A stretch of DNA of 64,000 nucleotides from Fimenecus sp045545735 (GTDB lineage Bacteria; Bacillota; Clostridia; Oscillospirales; Acutalibacteraceae). The stretch covers positions 124,001 to 188,000 of the forward strand of contig JAZQBM010000012.1 of the NCBI GenBank assembly GCA_045545735.1, given 5' to 3'. A program made the translations under genes and the position numbers. The notes under the pieces are model-generated. The model made no database searches. It had not been told where the DNA came from and was given only the letters and a program-made list of their open reading frames with translations. Numbering within the stretch: position 1 is the stretch's first letter; each line of letters begins with the position of its first letter. This document shows, one piece after another, positions 25,217-33,380 of this stretch.

Positions 25217-25239
25217 TAAAGGGGATTTTTTGCTATAAT
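25211..25239 (+). promoter_or_regulatory. Hybrid promoter of the GH127 gene
   Basis: TATAAT (25234-25239) is preceded at 17 bp by TTGCCC (25211-25216), which is the last 6 bp of the MITE. The -10 box is native and the -35-like box is element-derived. Confidence 0.5.
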
Positions 25240-25266
25240 TTAGAAAAGACATTAGGGGAAATTTTT

Positions 25267-27564
25267 ATGAAAAAATTTATAGCATTAACCCTTGCAGTTG
25301 TAATGCTTATGTCATTGTTTGGCTGTGCAACTGATAATAAGACTGAAGTTTTGAAAGAAACGTTGGAGGATTTTCCTATGCAAAATGTTACACTTCTTGA
25401 TGGTTATGAGCAAAATGCTTTTGCACTTGAAGTTAAATATCTTAAATCTCTTGACGCGGACAAACTATTAAAAGGATTTTGTGAAATTGCAGGCATAGAA
25501 TTTGATGCTGAAAAATACGGCGGATGGGAAACTTCCGCAATTCAAGGTCATACTTTAGGGCATTATCTTACAGCCGTTTCACAAGCCTATGCTTCAACCG
25601 GTGACGCTGAACTTAAAACAATTACAGATTATATGGTATCAACTCTCGCAAAATGTCAGGCAGAGAATGGTTACCTTGCCGCAATCCCTGAAAGTCATTA
25701 TAGCCAAATTGAAAACGGCAACACATCAGGCACTTGGGTGCCTTGGTACTCAATGCACAAAATCCTTGCAGGACTTGTTGATGTGTATAAATTCACTAAT
25801 AATGTTGATGCTTTGACCGTTGCATCAAAACTTGGTGATTGGGTATATAGCCGTACTTCTAATTGGTCAGCAGAAATGCAGACAACTGTGTTAAATGTTG
25901 AATACGGCGGAATGAATGACGCACTTTATGAACTTTATAAATATACAAATAATGAAAATCACTTGTCAGCGGCTCACAGTTTTGACGAAATGACACTTTT
26001 CGAGCCACTTTATAACGGTGAAGATATTCTCAATGGTAAACACGCGAATACGACAATTCCAAAAATTATCGGTGCTCTTAACCGTTACAGAGTGACGGGT
26101 GAGAAATATTATTTGCAGGTTGCCAAAAATTTTTGGGAAATCGTTATCAAAAATCATACATACATTACGGGCGGTAATAGCGAGTGGGAACATTTTGGCG
26201 AGTCAAAAATCCTTGATGCCGAGCGTACAAATTGTAACTGTGAAACTTGCAATACATATAATATGCTTAAACTCAGCCGTGAACTTTTCAAGATTACGGG
26301 TGACGTAAAATATGCTGATTATTACGAAAATACGTTTATTAATGCAATTTTGTCCTCACAAAACCCCGAAACGGGAATGACAACGTATTTTCAACCAATG
26401 GCGACTGGTTATTTTAAGGTTTACAGTTCTGCTACTGACCATTTTTGGTGTTGTACCGGTTCGGGAATGGAAAATTTCTCAAAACTATCGGACAGTATTT
26501 ATTTTCACAATTCAAATAGCCTTTATGTAAACAGATTTACATCATCAACTGTAAATTGGAAAGAAAAAGGCTTGAAGATTACACAAGAAACTGACCTGCC
26601 AAATGTTAAATTCACTATAAATGGCTCAGAAGCGGCTCAAATCGTGCTTCGAATTCCCGATTGGACAAATAACCCAATTGTTAAAATAAACGGCGAAATC
26701 GTAAAAATCAAGGCAAAGAACAATTTAATTGTTTTTGACCGTGCTTGGCAAGATGGTGACATAATCGAATACACATTACCAATGCAGGTAGTAGCTTACA
26801 CCTTGCCCGATAACGAAAATGCAGTGGCATTTAAGTATGGCCCTTGGGTATTAAGTGCCAATATGGGTACAAATGAAATGAATACCACAACAACGGGTGT
26901 TAATGTTACTATTCCGCTGTGGGATTCAACAACAAACGATACTCTTATAATTGAGAACGGAACAATCAAAAATTGGCTTAAAAATATTAACAAAAACCTT
27001 GTTCAAGATGGGAATACGTTAAATTTTACGCTTAAAGGCACAAATCAGAGTTTAATATTCTCACCACATTATAAGCAATATAAAAACCGTTACGGAATTT
27101 ACTTCCATCTCGCAGATAGTCATACTGAAATACCAACAAATGAGGCAGATAAATATATTGTAATCGACTCTTTACCCGTAGGTAATGACCAGTATGAGTT
27201 TTCACACAACTTAAAATCTGAAAATTCAACTGCAGGCAATTTTAAGGGGCTTATGTTCCGTGATGCTTCACCTAATGGTTGGTTCAGTTATGATTTAGCA
27301 GTCGATAACACCGCAACAAACTACGTAGCCGTAAAATATTATAGCGGTGATGTGGGCAGAACATTCAAAATCTATATTGATGGTGGATTGCTTGAAGACG
27401 TAACGCTTGAAGACCCAAATCCTAACGGATTTTATGATATGTATTATGAAATTCCACAGAATTTAGTAACTGATAAAGAAAAAGTAACAATAACCTTTAA
27501 GGCGACGGATACAAGTTACGCAGGCGGAATTTTTGATAAACTTAGTATAGTTAAAGAAAAGTAA
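25267..27564 (+). CDS. Beta-L-arabinofuranosidase, GH127, surface lipoprotein
   Basis: A 765-residue lipoprotein with lipobox LFGC (Cys20). The (alpha/alpha)6 barrel (about 45-430) shows GHTLGHYLTAVSQAYA near 98 and MHKILAGLVDVYKF near 163. Zinc and catalytic residues of GH127 are present: Glu326 and Cys328 in NCNCETCNTYN, and the Cys395-Cys396 pair in HFWCCTGSG, where the first Cys is the expected nucleophile. Beta-sandwich domains follow, ending in a module with FKIYIDGGLLEDVTLEDPNP (about 700-765) seen in DUF1680 proteins of this type. It should cleave beta-linked arabinofuranose, as in extensin or RG-II side chains. An MFS gene starts 14 bp later and is probably co-transcribed. Confidence 0.9.
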   Translation: MKKFIALTLAVVMLMSLFGCATDNKTEVLKETLEDFPMQNVTLLDGYEQNAFALEVKYLKSLDADKLLKGFCEIAGIEFDAEKYGGWETSAIQGHTLGHYLTAVSQAYASTGDAELKTITDYMVSTLAKCQAENGYLAAIPESHYSQIENGNTSGTWVPWYSMHKILAGLVDVYKFTNNVDALTVASKLGDWVYSRTSNWSAEMQTTVLNVEYGGMNDALYELYKYTNNENHLSAAHSFDEMTLFEPLYNGEDILNGKHANTTIPKIIGALNRYRVTGEKYYLQVAKNFWEIVIKNHTYITGGNSEWEHFGESKILDAERTNCNCETCNTYNMLKLSRELFKITGDVKYADYYENTFINAILSSQNPETGMTTYFQPMATGYFKVYSSATDHFWCCTGSGMENFSKLSDSIYFHNSNSLYVNRFTSSTVNWKEKGLKITQETDLPNVKFTINGSEAAQIVLRIPDWTNNPIVKINGEIVKIKAKNNLIVFDRAWQDGDIIEYTLPMQVVAYTLPDNENAVAFKYGPWVLSANMGTNEMNTTTTGVNVTIPLWDSTTNDTLIIENGTIKNWLKNINKNLVQDGNTLNFTLKGTNQSLIFSPHYKQYKNRYGIYFHLADSHTEIPTNEADKYIVIDSLPVGNDQYEFSHNLKSENSTAGNFKGLMFRDASPNGWFSYDLAVDNTATNYVAVKYYSGDVGRTFKIYIDGGLLEDVTLEDPNPNGFYDMYYEIPQNLVTDKEKVTITFKATDTSYAGGIFDKLSIVKEK

Positions 27565-27578
27565 AAGGGGAGTGCATA

Positions 27579-28973
27579 ATGAAAACAATAGAAAAAATCA
27601 CGGTAAAAGAAAATCGTGAAATTTTAAGACTTAACAAAATGCAAAATCGCAATAGCAGTAGTAGATATTTCTTCATCTTGTTAATGCTTATTGCAATTGT
27701 CAATATTCTTGATGAGGTTACAAGTAACTTGACTGTTACGGTGCAGTCTTCATTTGTTACAGAATTTTTTGTAAATAACCCATTTATGGGTAAATTTTAT
27801 ACTTATGAGGACGGTCTTGCACTTCATTCAAGTGTAGGTGTATTTACTTATGTTTTAGGACTGTTTACACCGTTTTATAAAGCCCTTGCTGATAAGTGGG
27901 GACGCAAACCACTTTTCGCAATTTCAACACTTGGTATGGCAATCGGACTTTTAGTAATTCACTTGTCCTCAAGTTACATAATGTTCCTTGTAGGCTTTGC
28001 AATTATCAGTTTCTTTATGGGACACGATATTCAGATTATCTATGTGCTTGAAGAAGCCCCCGACCGTCACCGTGCAAAGATTTACAGTTTCCTTAAAAGT
28101 TTCGGTATTTTAGGTGTTATTTTAATCCCTGCACTTCGCGATGCTTTAATGGGTGACGACGCTACAAAATGGCGTGATATATTCCTTGTACCGTCGTTAA
28201 TCGGCTTTGTTGCAGTGCTTTTAGTACTTCTTTTTGCGAAAGATACAAAAGTGTTTGTAAACGAAAGAATCGCATATCTTTCACGTCCTTATGAAGAACG
28301 CCAAGCAGAAAAAGCACTCAAAAAGCAAAATAAGCAAGCACAACGAAATCAGTCGGGTGTGTTCAACGGTGTAAAATATATATTCTCAAATAAAGACACA
28401 AAAATGTTGATTATTGCCCATATTATTTTTGATACCGCAATGCCTGCAATCGCTCTTTACTTTGAATCTTCAATGCACCGTGCAGGAATGAGCACAAGTG
28501 AGATTACAAAAGCACTTTTTATGGTACCTGTAATTTACGCAACAATCACATTCCTTTCGGGCTTTATTGCAGATAAGTTCGGCAGAAAAGCCACAGTTAC
28601 GGGATTTTCAATCACTTGCGTTGCAGGATATATTCTTTTCGTAGTTGGTATTCTTAATGATTGGGAGCCATATTTAATCGGCTCTTTTGCAGGACTTTAC
28701 CAAGGCTCATACTGGATTGGTCGCGACTATATGAACGTTATGATGACCGAAAAAGTGCCGACAGATATTCGTGCATCAGTTGTGGGTGCTGAAGGACTTC
28801 TTGTTATTATTGGTCTTGTGGTTGGTTATGCACTTGCGATTGTGGGAATGCTCTTTATGGATATTTGGTGGGCTTGTCTTGCAGTTGCAATCCCAACAGT
28901 ATCAGTTGCCGCTGTTATGTTCACTCTTAAAGTTAAAGAAACAAAAGGTGCAAATTTAGATGAAATTAAATAA
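27579..28973 (+). CDS. Major facilitator superfamily transporter
   Basis: A 464-residue MFS protein with twelve predicted membrane segments. The loop 2-3 signature is ADKWGRKPLFAISTLG (about 105-120) and its repeat in the second half is ADKFGRKATVTGFS (about 327-340). The family of sugar-type carriers is suggested by FFMGHDIQIIYVLEEAPDRHRAK. A basic cytosolic loop rich in Lys/Gln (about 240-258) joins the halves. RBS AAAAGGGGAG precedes ATG 27579. Placed directly after the GH127 lipoprotein, it may import arabinose or arabino-oligosaccharide released outside; this is inference from neighbourhood. Confidence 0.85.
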   Translation: MKTIEKITVKENREILRLNKMQNRNSSSRYFFILLMLIAIVNILDEVTSNLTVTVQSSFVTEFFVNNPFMGKFYTYEDGLALHSSVGVFTYVLGLFTPFYKALADKWGRKPLFAISTLGMAIGLLVIHLSSSYIMFLVGFAIISFFMGHDIQIIYVLEEAPDRHRAKIYSFLKSFGILGVILIPALRDALMGDDATKWRDIFLVPSLIGFVAVLLVLLFAKDTKVFVNERIAYLSRPYEERQAEKALKKQNKQAQRNQSGVFNGVKYIFSNKDTKMLIIAHIIFDTAMPAIALYFESSMHRAGMSTSEITKALFMVPVIYATITFLSGFIADKFGRKATVTGFSITCVAGYILFVVGILNDWEPYLIGSFAGLYQGSYWIGRDYMNVMMTEKVPTDIRASVVGAEGLLVIIGLVVGYALAIVGMLFMDIWWACLAVAIPTVSVAAVMFTLKVKETKGANLDEIK

Positions 28974-28975
28974 AT

Positions 28976-29003
28976 AAAAAAACTCCCATGTGGGAGTTTT
29001 TTT
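28976..29003. terminator. Bidirectional terminator between the MFS and nanA genes
   Basis: A perfect palindrome, AAAAAAACTCCCA / TGGGAGTTTTTTT around TG, with A and T tracts for both strands. Confidence 0.88.
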
Positions 29004-29014
29004 ATTTGCCTTTA

Positions 29015-29941
29015 TTATTTAACCCATTTTGCAACTGCAGTTTCAACAAGTTTTACAACTTTGTCAACGATAACTTCGTCGCCATCTTGCAAGTTAAGAA
29101 GTGGCTCTCTTACACCGCCAAGTTCTAATCCTGCTCTCTTTTTAAGAGCTGCTTTTGCAGTAGCATACATATTGCCTTTTGTACTGCACATTGTGTAAAT
29201 AACTTCGTTAATGTCGTCTTGTAAGCTTTCGGCATTTGCAACATCATTATTCTTAATCATATTGTTAAGTGTAACAAAAAGTTCAGGCATAACACCGTAT
29301 GTACCACCAATACCACCTTCAGCACCAATCATACGACCACCAACGAACTGTTCGTCTGGACCGTTGAAAATAACAACTTCACGGTTATTCATTTTTGCCT
29401 GACGTTTGAACATCTGAATATCCTGAATTGGCATTGATGAGTTCTTAACACCAATTACTCTTGGATTTTTAAGCATTTCGTCAAAAAGACTTAATGTAAG
29501 TGATACACCAGCAAGCTGTGGAATGTTATAAATCACATAATCTGTGTTTGGTGCGGCTGCAGAAATATCGTTCCAATATTTTGCAATAGCTGTTTCGTTG
29601 AGTTTAAAGTAAATTGGTGGGATTGTAGCAATAGCGTCAACACCAAGGCTTTCAGCGTGGCGAGCAAGCTCACAACTGTCTTTTGTGTTGTTACAAGCAA
29701 CGTGAGCAATAATTGTAATTCTGCCCTTATTTGCTTCCATAACTGCTTCAAGTGTCTTTTTTCTGTCATCAACACTGTGGTAAATACATTCACCTGATGA
29801 GCCACCAACATAAAGTCCGTTAACACCTTTTTCAATAAGGAATTCAACTAATGACTTTGTACCCTCAATTGAAATTTCACCGTTTTCATCATAACAAGCA
29901 TAGAATGCGGGGATTACACCCTTATATTTTTCAAGACTCAT
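29015..29941 (-). CDS. nanA: N-acetylneuraminate lyase
   Basis: A 308-residue class I aldolase of the DapA/NanA family that splits Neu5Ac into ManNAc and pyruvate. GGSSGE (about 46-51) holds the pyruvate carboxylate, YNIPQLAGVSLTL (about 136-148) carries the catalytic Tyr and GVKNSS (about 163-168) the Schiff-base Lys. The FNGPDEQFVGG and GGIGGTYGVMP segments match NanA better than dihydrodipicolinate synthase. It lies 5 bp after the N-acylglucosamine 2-epimerase gene in the same direction, which supports sialic acid use. No nanE, nanK or sialic acid transporter is seen here. Confidence 0.85.
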   Translation of the reverse strand: MSLEKYKGVIPAFYACYDENGEISIEGTKSLVEFLIEKGVNGLYVGGSSGECIYHSVDDRKKTLEAVMEANKGRITIIAHVACNNTKDSCELARHAESLGVDAIATIPPIYFKLNETAIAKYWNDISAAAPNTDYVIYNIPQLAGVSLTLSLFDEMLKNPRVIGVKNSSMPIQDIQMFKRQAKMNNREVVIFNGPDEQFVGGRMIGAEGGIGGTYGVMPELFVTLNNMIKNNDVANAESLQDDINEVIYTMCSTKGNMYATAKAALKKRAGLELGGVREPLLNLQDGDEVIVDKVVKLVETAVAKWVK

Positions 29942-29946
29942 TTTAA

Positions 29947-31143
29947 TTAACCTCTTTCCTCAATCTCTTTCATCATTTGGTCAAGCATAATAAGACATCT
30001 CGGCACATGGAACGGTCCTTTGAATGTTGAACCAATACAAGCGGGGAGTGTAGGGTTACCGTCGCGACGAAGATAACCGTACCACTCGCCACAAGGAGCG
30101 TTTGCGAAATGGTCTTTTGTATAGTCGAACAATTGATTGAAAATATTAAGATATTTCTCATCTTTTGTATCTCTGTAAATCATCAAAGATGCAATAAGTG
30201 CCTCGTTATGTGGCCACCAGAGTTTCATATCGTGCTCATACGCCTCAGGCGGATTGCCGAGACAGTCAAAGAAGTAAAGAATTCCGCCGAATTCTTTGTC
30301 CCAGCCTTTTTCGAAAGCCATATCAAAGATTTCAATAGCCTTTGCGTGTAATTCTTTGTCGCCAGTTTCATTTGCTCTTTCCATAAGGAACCAGCTGCAT
30401 TCAATATCGTGACCAGGGTTTACAACTCTGCCTTCAGTAATGTTAAGGCGAGGTGTTCCGTCAAGTGCAACGCTTTCAAGTGTGCAACTTAAATCCTTCT
30501 TTACGTGATATTTGAAAATGTCAGCAACACATTCATCTGCACGCTTGTTGTAGATGTCAGCATTTTCAGGGTCAACACGAAGCATAACAGATGTAACGTT
30601 AAGAATAATCATTGGAATACCAAGTGCACGACCTGTACGAGTTTCAGGCTCTGTCTTTGGACCAAGTCCTGTAGGGTCAGGCATTCCGTGGTTAAGATTC
30701 CAATACATATCGTATGCTTTTCTTGCACGCTCAAGATGCTCTTTTTCGCCTGTAATACCGTAGTATTCAGCGTTTGCAATACAGTAGAATGCTTCAGAAT
30801 AGCAGTATCTTCTTTGACGAAGTGGTTTTCCGTCTTCTGTAACTGTAAAGTAAAGTCTGCCATCTGCATTCTTATTTACACAGTAGTTTTCAAGGAAGTC
30901 GATACAACTTTTACTTGCGTCAAGCCATTCTTGTTTTACACCGTAAACGTGGCAGAGGTAAGCGAAAGTCCAACCGCAACGGCCTTGCATCCAAACGCTT
31001 TTGTCAGTTGAGAAAACTTTACCGTCCTTGTCAAGACAAGTGTAAACGCCACCGTGAACTTTGTCCATACCGTTTTTAAGCCAAAAATCGGCAACGCTCG
31101 AAAGTTCATCTAAAACCCATTGTCTTTGTTCTTTAAGGTTCAT
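29947..31143 (-). CDS. N-acylglucosamine 2-epimerase (AGE/RnBP family)
   Basis: A 398-residue (alpha/alpha)6 barrel. Family landmarks are FWLKNGMDKVHGGVYTCLDKDGK near the start, WMQGRCGWTFAYLCHVYG (about 51-68), the RVVNPGHDIECSWFLMERA segment with a key His (about 237-255) and LWWPHNEALIASL (about 309-321) with a second His. AGE interconverts ManNAc and GlcNAc; cellobiose 2-epimerases share the fold, but the adjacent nanA favours the ManNAc reaction. Together the pair would feed sialic acid into GlcNAc. A TTTACA, 17-bp, TACAAT promoter lies upstream on the minus strand. Confidence 0.85.
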   Translation of the reverse strand: MNLKEQRQWVLDELSSVADFWLKNGMDKVHGGVYTCLDKDGKVFSTDKSVWMQGRCGWTFAYLCHVYGVKQEWLDASKSCIDFLENYCVNKNADGRLYFTVTEDGKPLRQRRYCYSEAFYCIANAEYYGITGEKEHLERARKAYDMYWNLNHGMPDPTGLGPKTEPETRTGRALGIPMIILNVTSVMLRVDPENADIYNKRADECVADIFKYHVKKDLSCTLESVALDGTPRLNITEGRVVNPGHDIECSWFLMERANETGDKELHAKAIEIFDMAFEKGWDKEFGGILYFFDCLGNPPEAYEHDMKLWWPHNEALIASLMIYRDTKDEKYLNIFNQLFDYTKDHFANAPCGEWYGYLRRDGNPTLPACIGSTFKGPFHVPRCLIMLDQMMKEIEERG

Positions 31144-31180
31144 TTATTTCACCCCATATTTATTAAAAATTCCAATAAAA

Positions 31181-31209
31181 ATTGTAACACATAAAATATG
31201 CATTGTAAA
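31181..31209 (-). promoter_or_regulatory. Promoter of the AGE-nanA operon
   Basis: On the minus strand TTTACA (31209-31204) and TACAAT (31186-31181) are 17 bp apart. Confidence 0.65.
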
Positions 31210-31238
31210 GAAAAAACCTCCCAAAAGGGAGGTTTTTA
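31210..31238 (-). terminator. Terminator after the surface-modification operon
   Basis: CCTCCC-AAAA-GGGAGG with A/T tracts at both ends lies directly after the stop of the 31239 acyltransferase and just upstream of the AGE promoter. Confidence 0.85.
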
Positions 31239-32291
31239 TTATGATTTAATTCGTTTTTTAAAAATAACCTTGTCAAGTTTTGTCATGCATTCATCAAATA
31301 CTGTCGATATTACAATAGTGGCAAAGAAACTTACAGCAAGGAAGAAATAACTGTTTCGGTTAAGACCAAAATAGTGTAGCAACATCATAGGAATTCTCTG
31401 TAACATAAAGAAACTGAAAATGTGATTACCAAACCAGTCAAGAATTGAACTGCTAATATTCACTTTCATCATCAAGACAGTAATAAGTACGGGCATAGTT
31501 GCGAAGAACATCATTCTGTGATAAACAGTTTCTGTACGATTCTGTGAGAAGTACATAAATACAGTAAAAAGTCCGCACAAAGCAATTGACCATATAATGT
31601 CATTTTTCATAAGAATTTTGTCAATATAAGGTTTAAGTACGGCAAATACCATACCCAATGGGAAGCAGAAAATAGTATCATAATACATAAGGTGAAGGTC
31701 TAAAACTTCTGCTTCAACAAATACAAAGCCGATTGTAAAAATAATTGTAGCAACAAGTCCCAGTATGTTGGATTTTCTGAAAATAAAGAATGAAACAATA
31801 ACAATAATATACAACGCGAATGTTACAAACATATACCAGTTACTGTTGCCTATGCTTGAATATCCTGTAAAGGCTAAAAGATATTTTTCAATGCTATATT
31901 CTTTTCCAATAAATAGTGCAGTTGCAATAAACATAAGAATAATTATTGCAAAGTGTAACCATGTTTTAAAAAGTCTATTTACAGGTAATGATTTTACATA
32001 ATCAAATTTCTTTTTTTGAATGGAAGTCATAATTCCATATCCTGAATAAAAAAGATATGTAACAACTACGCCTTGACTGAAAAATGCACGAATTGCAAGA
32101 TAAGGTTCATCAAAAACATTGTTAAGTTCAATATACTGCACACCGTGGCTGATGAAAATTAAAATTGAAAATATTGCGTTGATTGTAGTTGTGTTTTTAT
32201 GAGAACAATAATCTTCATAGAATTCATTTTTACCTTTGGCGGTCATGCCCGCACATATAATTGCTATTATAATTACAACAACAAGTAGCAT
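31239..32291 (-). CDS. Acyltransferase 3 family membrane protein (copy 1)
   Basis: A 350-residue membrane protein with about ten hydrophobic segments. The N-terminal SILIFISHGVQYI, with His49 in the second segment, matches the catalytic His position of OafA/WecH-type acyltransferases, and FGNHIFSFFMLQRIP near 290 is the usual late-helix motif. Such enzymes move acetyl or other acyl groups onto surface polysaccharides or lipids. The next gene upstream (32294-33355) is a close paralog separated by 2 bp. Both follow a metallophosphoesterase and an LtaS-like gene, suggesting modification of an envelope polymer. The acyl acceptor is unknown. Confidence 0.75.
   Translation of the reverse strand: MLLVVVIIIAIICAGMTAKGKNEFYEDYCSHKNTTTINAIFSILIFISHGVQYIELNNVFDEPYLAIRAFFSQGVVVTYLFYSGYGIMTSIQKKKFDYVKSLPVNRLFKTWLHFAIIILMFIATALFIGKEYSIEKYLLAFTGYSSIGNSNWYMFVTFALYIIVIVSFFIFRKSNILGLVATIIFTIGFVFVEAEVLDLHLMYYDTIFCFPLGMVFAVLKPYIDKILMKNDIIWSIALCGLFTVFMYFSQNRTETVYHRMMFFATMPVLITVLMMKVNISSSILDWFGNHIFSFFMLQRIPMMLLHYFGLNRNSYFFLAVSFFATIVISTVFDECMTKLDKVIFKKRIKS
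31386..31450. repeat. 65-bp near-identical patch shared by the two acyltransferase genes (copy 1)
   Basis: This patch matches 32453-32517 at 64 of 65 bases, in the codons for the FGNHIFSFFMLQRIP segment, far above the similarity of the surrounding sequence. See the partner copy. Confidence 0.9.
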
Positions 32292-32293
32292 TT

Positions 32294-33355
32294 TTATGCC
32301 TCCATTACATTTGTTTTTCTCTTTTTAAATATGATTTTATTAAGTTTATTTATAATTTCATCTATAATTGTTGAAAGAATAACTGTTGCGAAAAATGCAA
32401 GTGCAATAAATAAATACGGTGAGTTGTTTAGATTGAGGTGTTCAAGTAATCTCATAGGAATTCTCTGTAACATAAAGAAACTGAAAATGTGATTACCAAA
32501 CCAATCAAGAATTGAACTTTTGCACTGAATTTTCATCATAAGTAATGTGATGAAAATTGGTGCCGTTGCCATAAATAACATACGGAAAATTAAATGCTCA
32601 TCACGATTTTGTGAGCCGAACATGCAAATCACAAAAACACCTGTTGTTGCAATAATCCACAAAATATCATTTTTCATAACTATTTTATCTACAATTGGTT
32701 TTAACTGTGAGTAAAGCATACCTAAAGGGAAACAGAGTATTGTGTCAAAATATCTTCTCGGCAATTCAAGTTTTATTTCTAACGTAATAAAAGCCAGTGT
32801 TAATGCAAAAATACCAAAAATTGCAAGGTTGTGATGCTTTCTGCAAATTATAAACGAAAGGAATACAATAATGTAAAGTGCAAAGGTTACAAATAAATAC
32901 CAGTTGTCATTTCCAATACTTGTATATCCCGTAAAGGCGAGCAGATTATCAGTGATAGAAATGTCCTTTTTCATAAACAAATTGGTTATAATAAACAGAC
33001 AAAGCATAAGTGCAAACTGGTACCATAGTTTGAAAAATCTGTCAATTGGCATACGCTTTACATAATTATAGCCTTTCTTTTTTATGGATTCCATAATTCC
33101 GAAGCCTGAATAGAAAAGATATGTAACAACTACGCCTTGAGCTAAAAATGCTTTAATTCCAAGATACGCGTCATCAAGACTATTGGTCATATCAATATAT
33201 GTAATGCCATGACTTATGAAAATCAGTACAGAAAATACTGCGTTTGCAGTAGATGTGTTTTTAGGTGAGCAATAATCAGTGTAAAATTCATTTTTACCTT
33301 TAGCACTAAGTCCGGCAATGATAATCATCATTAAAGCAAGAATTAAAACCAACAA
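32294..33355 (-). CDS. Acyltransferase 3 family membrane protein (copy 2)
   Basis: A 353-residue paralog of the adjacent downstream gene. Shared landmarks include the N-terminal AKGKNEFY.DYCS, FISHG with His49, LAQGVVVTYLFYSG and SIGN.NWY.FVTFALYI. Roughly half of the residues look identical along the full length. About ten membrane segments and a basic C-terminus are predicted. It begins 25 bp after the metallophosphoesterase gene. Tandem duplicates of this family often differ in acceptor or acyl specificity; which applies here is unknown. Confidence 0.75.
   Translation of the reverse strand: MLVLILALMMIIIAGLSAKGKNEFYTDYCSPKNTSTANAVFSVLIFISHGITYIDMTNSLDDAYLGIKAFLAQGVVVTYLFYSGFGIMESIKKKGYNYVKRMPIDRFFKLWYQFALMLCLFIITNLFMKKDISITDNLLAFTGYTSIGNDNWYLFVTFALYIIVFLSFIICRKHHNLAIFGIFALTLAFITLEIKLELPRRYFDTILCFPLGMLYSQLKPIVDKIVMKNDILWIIATTGVFVICMFGSQNRDEHLIFRMLFMATAPIFITLLMMKIQCKSSILDWFGNHIFSFFMLQRIPMRLLEHLNLNNSPYLFIALAFFATVILSTIIDEIINKLNKIIFKKRKTNVMEA
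32453..32517. repeat. 65-bp near-identical patch shared by the two acyltransferase genes (copy 2)
   Basis: The partner of 31386-31450; only one base differs (A here, G in the other copy). Consistent with recent duplication, gene conversion or very strong constraint. Confidence 0.9.
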
Positions 33356-33380
33356 AATTTACACCCCATCTCAGATTAAC

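Larger units (their letters stand above)
24921..25230 (+). terminator. Intrinsic terminator of the 23976 gene, split by the MITE
   Basis: Removing 24938-25216 and one TAA joins AAAATCCCTT (24920-24929) to AAGGGGATTTTTT (25219-25231). The result is a 10-bp stem with one G-T pair, a short loop and a T run, placed 8-9 bp after the stop codon. Its two arms are now about 290 bp apart. Confidence 0.65.

Noticed and set aside
30505..31011. A 168-codon plus-strand frame antisense to the AGE gene
   Set aside because: It is a shadow of the epimerase gene; the Cys/Thr/Phe-rich product has no recognisable domain.
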